Source: Kytococcus sedentarius DSM 20547 (lineage in GTDB: Bacteria > Actinomycetota > Actinomycetes > Actinomycetales > Dermatophilaceae). From it: 64,000 bases of DNA. The DNA lies in the NCBI RefSeq assembly GCF_000023925.1, contig NC_013169.1, positions 1,116,001 to 1,180,000 of the forward strand, given 5' to 3'. The notes under the pieces are model-generated. The model saw only the letters and a program-made list of their open reading frames with translations. It made no database searches and had not been told where the DNA came from. This document shows, piece after piece, positions 43,862-52,577 of the stretch (position 1 is its first letter; each line of letters begins with the position of its first letter). A program made the translations under genes and the position numbers.

Positions 43862-43910
43862 GGCCTGCCGACCGGGTGCCGCACCTGCTCGGGCCACCAG
43901 CCGCCCTGTG

Positions 43911-43928
43911 CGCGAGGTCGACCTCGCG
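43911..43928. terminator. 18-bp perfect palindrome after the ABC transporter operon
   Basis: CGCGAGGTCGACCTCGCG reads the same on both strands. As RNA it folds to a 7-bp stem with a TCGA loop, 45 bp past the ABC ATPase stop, so it may be a terminator. Equally it could be an operator upstream of the micro-protein promoter. Confidence 0.5.
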
Positions 43929-43972
43929 GAGGCGCTGCCCACGACGCGCTCGCGCCGCCGCCGAGTCGGGCC

Positions 43973-44749
43973 TCAGAGCACTTTGGCCAGGAAGTCCTGG
44001 GTGCGTTCGTGCCCCGGGTTGCCCAGCACCTGGCGGGGGTCTCCCTGCTCCACGATGTCGCCGCCGGCCATGAAGACCAGGTGGTCGCCCACCTCGCGGG
44101 CGAAGCCCATCTCGTGGGTCACCACCATCATCGTCATGCCCTCGCGCGCGAGGTCCTTCATCGAGTCCAGCACGTCACCCACCAGCTCGGGGTCCAGGGC
44201 GCTGGTGGGCTCGTCGAACAGCATCATGTCCGGGTTCATCGACAGCGCGCGGGCGATGGCGACGCGCTGCTGCTGACCGCCGGACAGCTGCGAGGGGTGG
44301 GCCTCGGCCCGGTGGGCCAGGCCCACGCGCTCGAGGTTCTCCATCGCGATCGCCACGGCTTCCTTGCGCCCGCGGCGCTTCACCTTCTGCTGTGCGAGGG
44401 TGAGATTGCGCAGCACCGACATGTGGCTGAACAGGTTGAACGACTGGAACACCATGCCGATGCGGGAGCGCACCGCATCGAGCTCGGTGTCCGGGTCGGT
44501 GATGTCCACGCCCTCGATGAGGATCTGCCCGGCGGTGGGCTCCTCGAGGCGGTTCACGCACCGCAGCAGGGTCGACTTGCCGGACCCCGAGGGCCCGATG
44601 ACGCAGACCACCTGACCGCGGTGCACGTCGAGGTCGATGCCCTCGAGCACCTTGACCTCGCCAAAGCTCTTGTGCAGGCCGCGGATGCTGATCGCCGGGG
44701 CGTTGGTGTCCAGGTCCTGGGTGGGGTGAAGCTGGCGGTGGGAGGTCAT
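43973..44749 (-). CDS. Polar amino-acid ABC transporter, ATP-binding protein
   Basis: A 258-aa ATPase of the GlnQ/HisP group that drives amino-acid import. It has Walker [11 protein letters not shown]-loop [13 protein letters not shown], signature [15 protein letters not shown], Walker [15 protein letters not shown]-loop VVTHEMGFA and C-terminal GDIVEQGDP. The N-terminal 20 residues are an unconserved hydrophilic lead. ATG overlaps the permease stop by 4 bp. Last gene of binding protein - permease - ATPase. Confidence 0.95.
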   Translation of the reverse strand: MTSHRQLHPTQDLDTNAPAISIRGLHKSFGEVKVLEGIDLDVHRGQVVCVIGPSGSGKSTLLRCVNRLEEPTAGQILIEGVDITDPDTELDAVRSRIGMVFQSFNLFSHMSVLRNLTLAQQKVKRRGRKEAVAIAMENLERVGLAHRAEAHPSQLSGGQQQRVAIARALSMNPDMMLFDEPTSALDPELVGDVLDSMKDLAREGMTMMVVTHEMGFAREVGDHLVFMAGGDIVEQGDPRQVLGNPGHERTQDFLAKVL

Positions 44750-45552
44750 CGGGTGCTCCTGCGGTTCTGTCGGCGCTCCAGCCAGGCCACGACCTGGGTC
44801 AGCGGCAGCGTGATGGCCAGGTACAGCAGCGCGGCGAACACCAGGGAGGTGGACGTCCCGGCCGAGGGCCCGGCGTTCATGAAGTCACGGGCGGCGGTCG
44901 TCAGCTCCTTCTGGTGGGTCATGAAGCCCAGCACGAACAGCAACGACGTGTCCTTGATGAGGATCACCAGCTCGTTCGTCAGTGGCGGCACGACGATCCG
45001 CAGCGCCTGCGGGAAGGTGACGCTCGCCATCGTCTGCGCGGGCGTCATGCCGAGCGACCGGGCGGCCTCCACCTGGCCGCTGGGCACGGCCTGGATGCCG
45101 GCCCGCAGCGTCTCCGCCATGTAGGCCCCGGCCACGAGCATCAGGCCGACCAGTCCGGCGCCGACGGTGCCACCCGGTGGGGTCCACCCGGTGGCGATGG
45201 GGATGCCGAAGCCCATGAACAGGATCACCAGCAGCGCCGGCAGACCGCGGAAGAGCTCGATGTAGGCGGTCGCGAACCAGCGGAAGGGCGCCACCGGGGC
45301 CAGCTTCATGAGCACCAGCACCACGGCCAGCACGAAGCCACCGGTGAACGCGACCAGCGTGTAGAGGATCGTGTTCTTGGCCGCCGTGAGGACCATGGTC
45401 TCCCACGTGCCGGTGAAGCCCTCGGTGAGGAAGAAGTTGGCCGCGATCGCGTCCCACTTCATCGTGAACAGCAGCAGCACCACGAGCGCTGCAGCCAGGA
45501 CGTAGAGCCCTACCTGCAGCGCCCGGCCGCGTTGTCTGCGGGTGAGTGCCAT
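44746..45552 (-). CDS. Polar amino-acid ABC transporter, permease
   Basis: A 268-aa HisMQ-type inner-membrane permease with about five to six helices. The EAA loop is visible in the second half as [20 protein letters not shown] with following [47 protein letters not shown] is another family hallmark. Only one permease is encoded, so it probably works as a homodimer. A two-base gap separates it from the binding-protein gene. Confidence 0.94.
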   Translation of the reverse strand: MALTRRQRGRALQVGLYVLAAALVVLLLFTMKWDAIAANFFLTEGFTGTWETMVLTAAKNTILYTLVAFTGGFVLAVVLVLMKLAPVAPFRWFATAYIELFRGLPALLVILFMGFGIPIATGWTPPGGTVGAGLVGLMLVAGAYMAETLRAGIQAVPSGQVEAARSLGMTPAQTMASVTFPQALRIVVPPLTNELVILIKDTSLLFVLGFMTHQKELTTAARDFMNAGPSAGTSTSLVFAALLYLAITLPLTQVVAWLERRQNRRSTR

Positions 45553-45554
45553 GC

Positions 45555-46427
45555 TCAGCTGGCGGACGAGGAGGACTCGGAGGCCGCGGGCGACTCCTCG
45601 CCCTCGCCCTCACCCTCCACGGTGAAGTACTTGTCGTAGAACTCGTCGTACGTGCCGTTGTCGCGCATCTCGGAGAGCTCGGCGTTCACGGCGTCCAACA
45701 GGGCCTGGTTGTCCTTCTTGGCGGCCAGCCCGTAGGTCTCGCCGGTGTCGAACTCCTCGACCACCTCGTAGCCGCCGGCCTTGGCGTTGTCGACGTTGAC
45801 CGGCAGGTCCTGCAGCAGGGCGTCGACCTGGCCGGCCTTGATGGCCTGCACCATCTCGGCGTTGGAGGGCAGCGCCACCAGCTGGGCGCCCTCGGCGTTC
45901 TCCTGGGCGTACTTCTCCCCGGAGGTGGCCTGCTGCACGCCCACCTTCTTGCCGTTCAGGTCGCCGATGCCCGTGATGTCGCTGCCCTCGGGGACCAGCA
46001 GGGACTGCAGGGAGTCGTAGTAACCGTCGGAGAAGCCGAGGTTCTTCTTGCGGTCGTCGGTGATCGTCATGGCCGAGGCCACCAGGTCGCACTGGCCGGA
46101 GTTCAGCGCCAACCCGGACTGCAGGCCGGAGAAGTCCGCGTCCTTCACGGCGAGCTCGAGGTCCAGGCCCTTGGCGATCTCCGAGGTGATGTCGATGTCG
46201 AAGCCCGAGTACCCGGAGTCGGCGTCGGGGTCCTCGAACTCGAAGGGGGCGTAGGGGATGTCTGAGCAGACGGTCAGCTTGCCGTCGCTGATGAGGGACA
46301 GGTCGGCGGAGGCGTCGTCGCCACCACCACCGGTGGAGTCGTCCTCCTCCGATCCGCAGGCGGCGAGGGTGAGGGCGGCGGCAGCGGCGACCGCGAGCAG
46401 GCGCAGGTGGGGGGATGTGTGGCTCAT
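45555..46427 (-). CDS. Polar amino-acid ABC transporter, substrate-binding lipoprotein
   Basis: A 290-aa SBP_bac_3-type lipoprotein. The lipobox LAAC puts the acylated Cys at residue 24. A Gly/Asp/Ser linker follows, then the two-lobed domain with LTVCSDIPYAPFEFED, GFDIDITSEIAKGL, CDLVASAMTITDDRKKNLGFSDGYY, KVGVQQATSGEKYA and ELSEMRDNGTYDEFYDKYF. The substrate is probably a polar amino acid; identity not readable. An unusual Glu/Gly/Ser tail of about 20 residues ends the protein. ATG 46427 is chosen since TACTTT ends six bases upstream on the reverse strand; a longer frame lacks a signal peptide. Confidence 0.95.
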   Translation of the reverse strand: MSHTSPHLRLLAVAAAAALTLAACGSEEDDSTGGGGDDASADLSLISDGKLTVCSDIPYAPFEFEDPDADSGYSGFDIDITSEIAKGLDLELAVKDADFSGLQSGLALNSGQCDLVASAMTITDDRKKNLGFSDGYYDSLQSLLVPEGSDITGIGDLNGKKVGVQQATSGEKYAQENAEGAQLVALPSNAEMVQAIKAGQVDALLQDLPVNVDNAKAGGYEVVEEFDTGETYGLAAKKDNQALLDAVNAELSEMRDNGTYDEFYDKYFTVEGEGEGEESPAASESSSSAS

Positions 46428-46433
46428 GCACCG

Positions 46434-46439
46434 AAAGTA
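46434..46439 (-). promoter_or_regulatory. -10 box TACTTT of the ABC transporter operon (leaderless)
   Basis: TANNNT on the reverse strand with a six-base spacer to ATG 46427. It faces away from the promoter at 46546, with about 107 bp between the two -10 boxes. Confidence 0.55.
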
Positions 46440-46545
46440 GGGCCACGGCGGGGACCGTGGGGGGCACCGCAGCCACTCGTGACCACTTTGCAACCTCTTC
46501 GCGACCCAACGGTGACCTGGGGCGGGTCGTGACCGGGGGAGGTCT

Positions 46546-46551
46546 TAGGCT
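46546..46551 (+). promoter_or_regulatory. -10 box TAGGCT of the 46559 gene (leaderless)
   Basis: TANNNT hexamer ending seven bases before ATG 46559. Confidence 0.6.
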
Positions 46552-46558
46552 TGCGGGC

Positions 46559-47293
46559 ATGGAGCAGACCCAGGCACCCTCCCTCGACCACGCGACGATC
46601 CTCAACGACGCCCTCCTCTGGTCGCGCATCACCCAGCGGCAGTTCGACCAGCTGCTGGAGCAGGAGGTGGGCCCGGACGCCCAGGTGGGGGTGGACCTCG
46701 AGGCCGGGCAGATCCAGTTCGCCTCGGACAGCGCCGAGATCACCGGCGACCTGCACCTCATCGGGTCGGTCGCGCCGGGGCCCCAGTCGCTCCTGTGGGC
46801 CTGGGCCAACGAGATGTTCGCCGACGCGCCCGCCGCCCGGCTGTCGCACGAGCTGCGGGAGTTCGGCGAGGCCCACGGGGTGACCGAGCTGACCTCGCAG
46901 GAGGTGCCCCTGTCGCTGGACGGCCAGGAGGTCGAGGCCGCCGTCATCTCGGCCGCCCACGACGCGGGCACCGTGGCCGCGAAGGTCACCGGCACCCAGC
47001 CCTACTTCGTCTCCGATGCGGGCAACGGCACCTGGGTGGTGACCCTCATCTCGGGCATCACCCTGCCGGCCCCCGAGCTGTCCAGCCTGCCCGCGCTGTT
47101 GGAGGAGGCCGCGGACTCCGGCCTGCTGACCGACCACCGTCGCGCGCTCTACCACCTGGGCGTGGACGGGCCCTGGCCCGCCACCTGGTCGGCGGACGGC
47201 GAGCGGGTGCGCTTCGACGACGGCGAGGGCCAGGTGGAGGTCCAGCTCGACGCGCAGGGACGGATCGACCAGATCCGTAGCGACCTGGCCTGA
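46559..47293 (+). CDS. Uncharacterised acidic protein (DUF6882-like?)
   Basis: A 244-aa soluble acidic protein that I do not firmly recognise. It begins MEQTQAPSLDHATILNDALLWSR, has SLLWAWANEMF (a Trp-rich segment that suggests the DUF6882 group), a second part with ISAAHDAGTVAAKV, and a C-terminal beta-rich region with FDDGEGQVEVQLDAQGRID. No signal peptide, membrane segment or catalytic motif is visible. The start is set by the leaderless box. It is divergent from the ABC transporter and 1 bp upstream of the GNAT gene, with which it is probably co-transcribed. Confidence 0.75.
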   Translation: MEQTQAPSLDHATILNDALLWSRITQRQFDQLLEQEVGPDAQVGVDLEAGQIQFASDSAEITGDLHLIGSVAPGPQSLLWAWANEMFADAPAARLSHELREFGEAHGVTELTSQEVPLSLDGQEVEAAVISAAHDAGTVAAKVTGTQPYFVSDAGNGTWVVTLISGITLPAPELSSLPALLEEAADSGLLTDHRRALYHLGVDGPWPATWSADGERVRFDDGEGQVEVQLDAQGRIDQIRSDLA

Positions 47294-47294
47294 G

Positions 47295-48221
47295 GTGTTC
47301 CGGACGCCGCGCGGGGTCGGACGGCCCGCCGCCCACGTGACGGCCCTCGGCCCGCAGCACACCGACGAGGTCCTCTCGCTGTGCGCCCAGGACCCCGCGG
47401 CCCGGGTGTTCGTCGCCTCCCGGATCGAGGAGGGGGTCCTGAACGCGCGCGGCCAGGTGCTGGGCTGGGTGGCCGGGGGGCGCCTGCAGGCGATGGTCCT
47501 GTGCGGCGCCAACGTGGTGCCCGTGGGTCTCGACGAGCGATCGGCGGCGGCTCTGGCCGACCACGTGGGCTCGCGGCGGGCCCTGTCCAGCTCGCTCTTC
47601 GGAGAGGTCGCGGCCGTGCGGCTGCTGTGGGAGCAGCTGCGGCCGCTGTGGGGGCCCGCGCGCGACGAGCGGTGGGAGCAGTGGTCGATGGTCACCTCCA
47701 CCCGGCCCGCGGAGCTGGGGGTCCGTGCCGATCCCCGGGTGCGCCCGGCCCGGCTCGAGGAGCTCGACCTCGTGCACCCCGCCGGCGCGGCCATGTTCAC
47801 CGAGGAGATCGGCTACCCGCCCTACCAGGGCTCGCCGGCGCGCTACCGGGCCGGGTTCGAGCAGCTCATCTCCCAGGGCCGCACCTTCGTGGTCGTCGAG
47901 GACGGACGCGTGGTCTTCAAGGCCGATGTGGGGTCGGTCGCCTTCGGGGTGGCGCAGGTGCAGGGGGTCTGGACGCACCCCTCGCAACGCGGTCGCGGAC
48001 TGGCCACCGGCGCCATGGCGGGGGTGGTGGACCAGCTGCTGACCGACGGCCTGCCCGCGGTGTGGAGGCCGGGCCGGGTGCCGCCCGGCCCCGTCGGGTC
48101 ACCCCGGGAGCGGATCGGCACCGTCCACCTCTACGTGAACGACTACAACCACGCTGCCCGCGCCGTGTACGAACGGGTCGGGATGCGGCGCGTGGGCACC
48201 TTCGCGACGATCATCCTGTAG
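47295..48221 (+). CDS. DUF4081-GNAT family N-acetyltransferase
   Basis: A 308-aa protein with an N-terminal DUF4081 domain (about 1-140; DPAARVFVASRIEEGVLN) and a C-terminal GNAT domain with VAQVQGVWTHPSQRGRGLATGAMAGVV (acetyl-CoA loop) and HLYVNDYNHAARAVYERVGMRRVG. This family normally follows ispG in actinobacteria (Rv2867c in M. tuberculosis, from memory). Here 3.6 kb of transporter and other genes separates them. GTG start, no clear ribosome site, so it is probably coupled to the preceding gene. Confidence 0.9.
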   Translation: MFRTPRGVGRPAAHVTALGPQHTDEVLSLCAQDPAARVFVASRIEEGVLNARGQVLGWVAGGRLQAMVLCGANVVPVGLDERSAAALADHVGSRRALSSSLFGEVAAVRLLWEQLRPLWGPARDERWEQWSMVTSTRPAELGVRADPRVRPARLEELDLVHPAGAAMFTEEIGYPPYQGSPARYRAGFEQLISQGRTFVVVEDGRVVFKADVGSVAFGVAQVQGVWTHPSQRGRGLATGAMAGVVDQLLTDGLPAVWRPGRVPPGPVGSPRERIGTVHLYVNDYNHAARAVYERVGMRRVGTFATIIL

Positions 48222-48330
48222 ACCCCGGGCCGACCCCGGCACGGGCCAGACCAGCCCCCGCCCCCAGCACCGCCCCCGCGCGCACGACCTCCACGTACCC
48301 CCGACACCGACCACAGGAGCTCCGCCCACC

Positions 48331-49872
48331 ATGGCCCAGCACCAGGCACCCCCCCACCAGGTCGTCATCGGCATCGACGTCGGGACCACGGCCGCCAAGG
48401 TCACGGCCTTCGGGGTCGGCACCCCCTTCAGGACCACGGTGGAGCGGGAGTACCCGCTGCTGCGGCCCCGCCCCGGGTGGGCTGTCCAGGAGGTCCCCAC
48501 GGTGCTGGCGGCGGTCGCGGCGGCGCTGGCGGAGTGCGTGCACCGCGTGGCCGGTAGCCACGTGGCCTGCCTCTCGGTGAGCACGGCCATGCACGGCCTG
48601 GTGGGCCTCGACGACGAGCTGCGCCCGCTGACCCCGCTGGCGACCTGGGCCGACGGCCGGGCCGCGGAGCAGTCGGCGCGGCTGGCCACCCAGGGAGTGG
48701 CCCGCGAGCTGCACGAGCGTTCGGGTACGCCGGTGCACCCCTTCGCGCCGTTGTCGAAGCTGTTGTGGTTCGCACAGGAGGAGCCCGAGCTCTTCGGCCG
48801 GGTGCGCGCCTGGGCCGGGCTCAAGGACGTGGTGCTGCACCACCTCACCGGCACCCTCGTCACCGAGCTCTCCAGCGCGAGCGGCACGGGTCTGCTGGAC
48901 CTGCGCACTCGGCAGTGGTCGCCGGACACGCTCGAGCTGGTCCGCGTGCGCCAGGACCAGCTGCCGGAGGTGCTGGACACCACCGCTGCCCTGGGGCTGA
49001 CCCGCCGGGTGGCCGAGCGCCTGGGGCTGCCGGTCGCGACCCCGGTGGTGGTGGGGGCCGGCGACGGCCCCCTGGGAAACCTCGGGACCGGCGCGCTGGA
49101 GCCGGGCGTGGCCGGTCTCTCCACCGGCACCAGCGCCGCACTGCGGCAGATCGTTCCCGAGCCCCGCATCGATCCCGAGGGACGGCTGTTCTGCTACGCG
49201 CTCACGCGGGACGCCTGGGCGGTCGGGGGCGCGCTGACCACCGGCGGCTCGGTGGTGCGCTGGGCCGGTGACGTCTTCGGGCGGGACCTCATGGGGAGCC
49301 CCGGGGAGACGGTGGACGCCGACCTGCTGGCGCTGGCGCGGTCGGTCCCGCCGGGCTCCGAGGGACTGGCGATGGTGCCGTGGCTCGGGGCGGAGCGGGC
49401 CCCCCTGTGGGACCCCACCGTCCGGGGCGCCTTCGTGGGGCTGCGCGCGAGCCACACCCGCGGCCACTTCGTCCGGGCGGCCGTGGAGGGCGTGGCCCTG
49501 CAGGTCGAGGCCGTGCTGCGGCAGGTGGAGTCCATCCACCCCGTCCACGAGATCCGCGCCACCGGAGGGGTGTTCCGCAGCGACCTGTGGCGCGACGTGC
49601 TCTCGGCGGTGCTGAACCGACCCCTCGTCGTGGCGGCCGGGGCGGAGGGCTCGGGTCTGGGCGCCGCCGCGCTGGGGGCGTGGGCGACCGGACTGGCCGA
49701 CGACCTGCCCGGGGCGCTGCAGCTGCTGGCGGACGAGGACACCCTCACCGGCGACGAGGAGGTCATCCGGCCGGACCCTGAGCGCGTGGCGCAGTACGAC
49801 CGGCTCACGGACTCCGTCGCGGACACCCTCGAAACCCTGGGACGGGCGGCGGAGGTGCTGCGCAGCAGCTGA
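48331..49872 (+). CDS. Gluconokinase (FGGY family)
   Basis: A 513-aa FGGY-family sugar kinase close to GntK of Gram-positives. It phosphorylates D-gluconate to 6-phosphogluconate for the pentose phosphate route. The N-lobe has VIGIDVGTTAAKV, AMHGLVGLDDELRPLTPLATWAD and the C-lobe GAGDGPLGNLGTGAL, GLSTGTSAALRQI, LTTGGSVVRWAGD and ATGGVFRSDLW. AGGAG lies about 12 bp upstream of ATG. The permease fragment at the left window edge is a gluconate-type transporter, but nothing links them directly. A xylulokinase or related substrate is less likely. Confidence 0.88.
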   Translation: MAQHQAPPHQVVIGIDVGTTAAKVTAFGVGTPFRTTVEREYPLLRPRPGWAVQEVPTVLAAVAAALAECVHRVAGSHVACLSVSTAMHGLVGLDDELRPLTPLATWADGRAAEQSARLATQGVARELHERSGTPVHPFAPLSKLLWFAQEEPELFGRVRAWAGLKDVVLHHLTGTLVTELSSASGTGLLDLRTRQWSPDTLELVRVRQDQLPEVLDTTAALGLTRRVAERLGLPVATPVVVGAGDGPLGNLGTGALEPGVAGLSTGTSAALRQIVPEPRIDPEGRLFCYALTRDAWAVGGALTTGGSVVRWAGDVFGRDLMGSPGETVDADLLALARSVPPGSEGLAMVPWLGAERAPLWDPTVRGAFVGLRASHTRGHFVRAAVEGVALQVEAVLRQVESIHPVHEIRATGGVFRSDLWRDVLSAVLNRPLVVAAGAEGSGLGAAALGAWATGLADDLPGALQLLADEDTLTGDEEVIRPDPERVAQYDRLTDSVADTLETLGRAAEVLRSS

Positions 49873-49879
49873 TGCCGGG

Positions 49880-49885
49880 TAACCT
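49880..49885 (+). promoter_or_regulatory. Candidate -10 box TAACCT upstream of proS
   Basis: TANNNT hexamer inside a 7-bp inverted repeat (GCCGGGT / ACCCGGC, 49874-49900) after the gluconokinase stop, giving a leader of about 50 nt for proS. Confidence 0.4.
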
Positions 49886-49939
49886 CGTGCCGCACCCGGC
49901 GCGCGGCCGGGCGTGTCCCGACCACGAGAGGCTGAGCCG

Positions 49940-51730
49940 ATGGCGATGCGCATGTCGACCCTGTTCCTGCGGACCCTGCGGGAGGACCCGACCGACGCCG
50001 AGCTGCCGGGTCACCGCCTGCTCGTGCGTGCCGGGTACGTGCGTCGCGTCGCCCCGGGCATCTACACCTGGCTGCCGCTGGGCCTGAAGGTCATGGAGAA
50101 GGTCAAGGGCATCGTCCGCGAGGAGATGGAGGCGATCGGGGACCAGGAGATCGCCTTCCCCTCGCTGCTGCCCCGGGAGCCCTACGAGGCGAGCAACCGG
50201 TGGACCGAGTACGGCGACGACCTGTTCCGCCTGACCGACCGCAAGGGCGCGGACATGCTGCTGGGCCCCACCCACGAGGAGATGTTCACCCTCGCCGTGA
50301 AGGACCTGTACACCTCGTACAAGGACCTGCCGTTGGGCCTCTTCCAGATCCTGCCGAAGTACCGCGACGAGCTCCGGCCGCGCGCCGGCGTGCTGCGCGG
50401 GCGGGAGTTCACCATGAAGGACGCCTACTCCTTCGACGTGGACGAGGCCGGTCTGGAGGCCGCCTACCAGCGCCACCGCAAGGCCTACACGCGGGTCTTC
50501 GACCGGCTCGGCTTCGAGTACGTCGCCGTGCACGCGGACTCCGGTGCGATGGGCGGTTCGGCCTCCGAGGAGTTCCTCGCGGTGATGGACTCCGGGGAGG
50601 ACACCTTCGTCCGCGACGAGTCCGGCTACGCCGCCAACGTCGAGGCGGTCCAGATGCCGGTGGTGCCGGTGCCCACCGACGAGGCCGAGCGCACCGCCCT
50701 GTGGGGGCACCTGCCTGCTGCGCACGTGGAGGACACCCCGGACACGCCCACCATCGAGACGCTCGTGGCCGCGGCGAACGCCGACCACCCCCGCGCCGAC
50801 GGCCGGGAGTGGACGGCCGCCGACACGTTGAAGAACGTCCTCGTCGTGCTGGTGCACCCCGACGGCACCCGCGAGCCGCTGGCCATCGGTGTGCCCGGGG
50901 ATCGCGAGGTCGACGCCAAGCGCCTGGAGGCCCAGGTCTCCCCGGCCGTGGTCGAGCCCTTCGAGACGGCGGACTTCGAGCAGTACCCCGACCTCGCCAA
51001 GGGCTACATCGGCCCCGGGGTGCTGGGGGCGGAGCGCGCCACCGGCATCCGGTACCTGCTGGACCCGCTGGTGACCCCGGGGTCGGCCTGGGTGACCGGT
51101 GCGGACGAGGCCGGCAAGCACGTCTTCGACCTCGTGCACGGCCGGGACTTCACCGCCGACGGCACCATCCACGCAGCCAGCATCCGCGAGGGTGACCCCA
51201 GCCCCACCGGCGCCGGCCCGCTGCGTCTGGCGCGGGGTGTGGAGATGGGGCACATCTTCCAGCTCGGCACCAAGTACGCCGAGGCGCTGGGCCTGAAGGT
51301 GCTCGACCAGAACGGCAAGCTCGTGACGGTGCAGATGGGCTCCTACGGCATCGGCATCACCCGCGCGGTCGGGGTCGTGGCCGAGACGCACCACGACGAG
51401 ATCGGGCTCGTGTGGCCCCGCGAGCTCAGTCCCGCCGACGTGCACGTGGTGGCGACGGGCAAGGACGCCGCCGTGCTGGAGAAGGCCGAGGAGCTGACGG
51501 CCGCCCTCGAGCAGCAGGGCCTGACCGTCCTGCTGGACGATCGGCCCAAGGTGTCCCCGGGCGTGAAGTTCAAGGATGCCGAGCTCATCGGCGTCCCGAC
51601 CATCCTCGTGGTGGGCAAGGGCCTGGCCGAGGGCGAGGTCGAGATCAAGGACCGGGCGGCGGGCAGCTCGCGCGCCGTCGCGGTGGACGCCGCGGTCGAG
51701 GCCGTCGTGGCAGAGGTGCGCGGGCAGTGA
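49940..51730 (+). CDS. proS: Prolyl-tRNA synthetase, bacterial type with editing domain
   Basis: Class II aminoacyl-tRNA synthetase charging tRNA-Pro. The 596-aa protein has [44 protein letters not shown] split by the catalytic motif 1, motif 2 region [28 protein letters not shown], a central editing (INS) domain (about 225-405), motif 3 near [14 protein letters not shown] and the anticodon-binding domain ([14 protein letters not shown]). ATG 49940 has GAGAGG nine bases upstream; ATG 49946 and 49952 are alternatives. Confidence 0.97.
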   Translation: MAMRMSTLFLRTLREDPTDAELPGHRLLVRAGYVRRVAPGIYTWLPLGLKVMEKVKGIVREEMEAIGDQEIAFPSLLPREPYEASNRWTEYGDDLFRLTDRKGADMLLGPTHEEMFTLAVKDLYTSYKDLPLGLFQILPKYRDELRPRAGVLRGREFTMKDAYSFDVDEAGLEAAYQRHRKAYTRVFDRLGFEYVAVHADSGAMGGSASEEFLAVMDSGEDTFVRDESGYAANVEAVQMPVVPVPTDEAERTALWGHLPAAHVEDTPDTPTIETLVAAANADHPRADGREWTAADTLKNVLVVLVHPDGTREPLAIGVPGDREVDAKRLEAQVSPAVVEPFETADFEQYPDLAKGYIGPGVLGAERATGIRYLLDPLVTPGSAWVTGADEAGKHVFDLVHGRDFTADGTIHAASIREGDPSPTGAGPLRLARGVEMGHIFQLGTKYAEALGLKVLDQNGKLVTVQMGSYGIGITRAVGVVAETHHDEIGLVWPRELSPADVHVVATGKDAAVLEKAEELTAALEQQGLTVLLDDRPKVSPGVKFKDAELIGVPTILVVGKGLAEGEVEIKDRAAGSSRAVAVDAAVEAVVAEVRGQ

Positions 51731-51745
51731 CCCGGCGGGTGCCGC

Positions 51746-52534
51746 GTGCCTGAGCTGGAGGTCACGCTCACCCTCCTGGCCCTGATGTTCGCCGCCGGCC
51801 TGCTTGCCGGCTGGATCGATGCCGTGGTCGGCGGCGGCGGCCTGGTACAGCTCCCGGCCCTGATGCTGGGCTTCCCCCAGGCCGCCCCGGTCCAGGTGCT
51901 GGCGACGAACAAGATCGCCGCCATTGCCGGCACCTCGGTGAGCGCCGTGACCTACTACCGGCGGGTCCGGCCGGACCTGCGCACCGCCATCCCGCTGGCG
52001 GTGCTGGCCTTCGCCGGCTCCTTCTTCGGCGCTCGGGTGGCCGCGGCCATCCCCCAGGAGGCCTTCACCCCCATCATCATGGGGGCGCTGGTGCTCGTGG
52101 GGGCCTACACGCTGCTGAAGAAGGACCTCGGCCGGGAGGCACGCATGCGCTTCGACGGCCGGGAGCACCTGGCGGTGGCGGGCCTGGCCGGCGCGGCGAT
52201 CGGCTTCTACGACGGGGCGCTGGGGCCCGGCACGGGCAGTTTCCTGGTGTTCGCCCTGGTGGGCCTGCTCGGCTACGACTTCCTGGCCGCCAGCGCCAAG
52301 GCCAAGATCGCGAACGTCGCCACCAACCTCGCGGCGCTGGTGGTGTTCGTCCCGATGGGGGCGGTCGTCTGGGAGGTCGGTGCGGTCATGGCCCTGGGCA
52401 ACGTCATCGGTGGCTACCTCGGGGCCCGTACGGCCGTCGCCCGCGGGGGTGGCTTCGTGCGGGTGGTCTTCATCGTGGTGGTCGGCACCTTCCTGCTGCG
52501 CCTGGGTTGGGACCTGCTGACCCCGGTCGCCTGA
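51746..52534 (+). CDS. TauE/SafE-family sulfite/anion permease
   Basis: A 262-aa membrane protein with about eight helices in two repeats. Each repeat has a family motif: LAGWIDAVVGGGGLVQLPALML with ATNKIAAIAGTSVSAVTYY, and IGFYDGALGPGTGSFLVFALV with AKAKIANVATNLAALVVF. TauE/SafE members export sulfite or sulfoacetate, or transport other anions; the substrate cannot be read here. GTG start 15 bp after proS. Convergent to the CapA-like operon with only 43 bp between. Confidence 0.9.
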   Translation: MPELEVTLTLLALMFAAGLLAGWIDAVVGGGGLVQLPALMLGFPQAAPVQVLATNKIAAIAGTSVSAVTYYRRVRPDLRTAIPLAVLAFAGSFFGARVAAAIPQEAFTPIIMGALVLVGAYTLLKKDLGREARMRFDGREHLAVAGLAGAAIGFYDGALGPGTGSFLVFALVGLLGYDFLAASAKAKIANVATNLAALVVFVPMGAVVWEVGAVMALGNVIGGYLGARTAVARGGGFVRVVFIVVVGTFLLRLGWDLLTPVA

Positions 52535-52577
52535 GGTCCTCCTGGGCGGCCGGGGCCGGTGCTGCGGACGGGACGGC

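Noticed and set aside
43721-43942. The 73-codon version of the micro-protein
   Set aside because: The extra 31 residues are Ala/Arg/Ser-rich without homology, include the palindrome and would cover the leaderless promoter of the 42-aa version.
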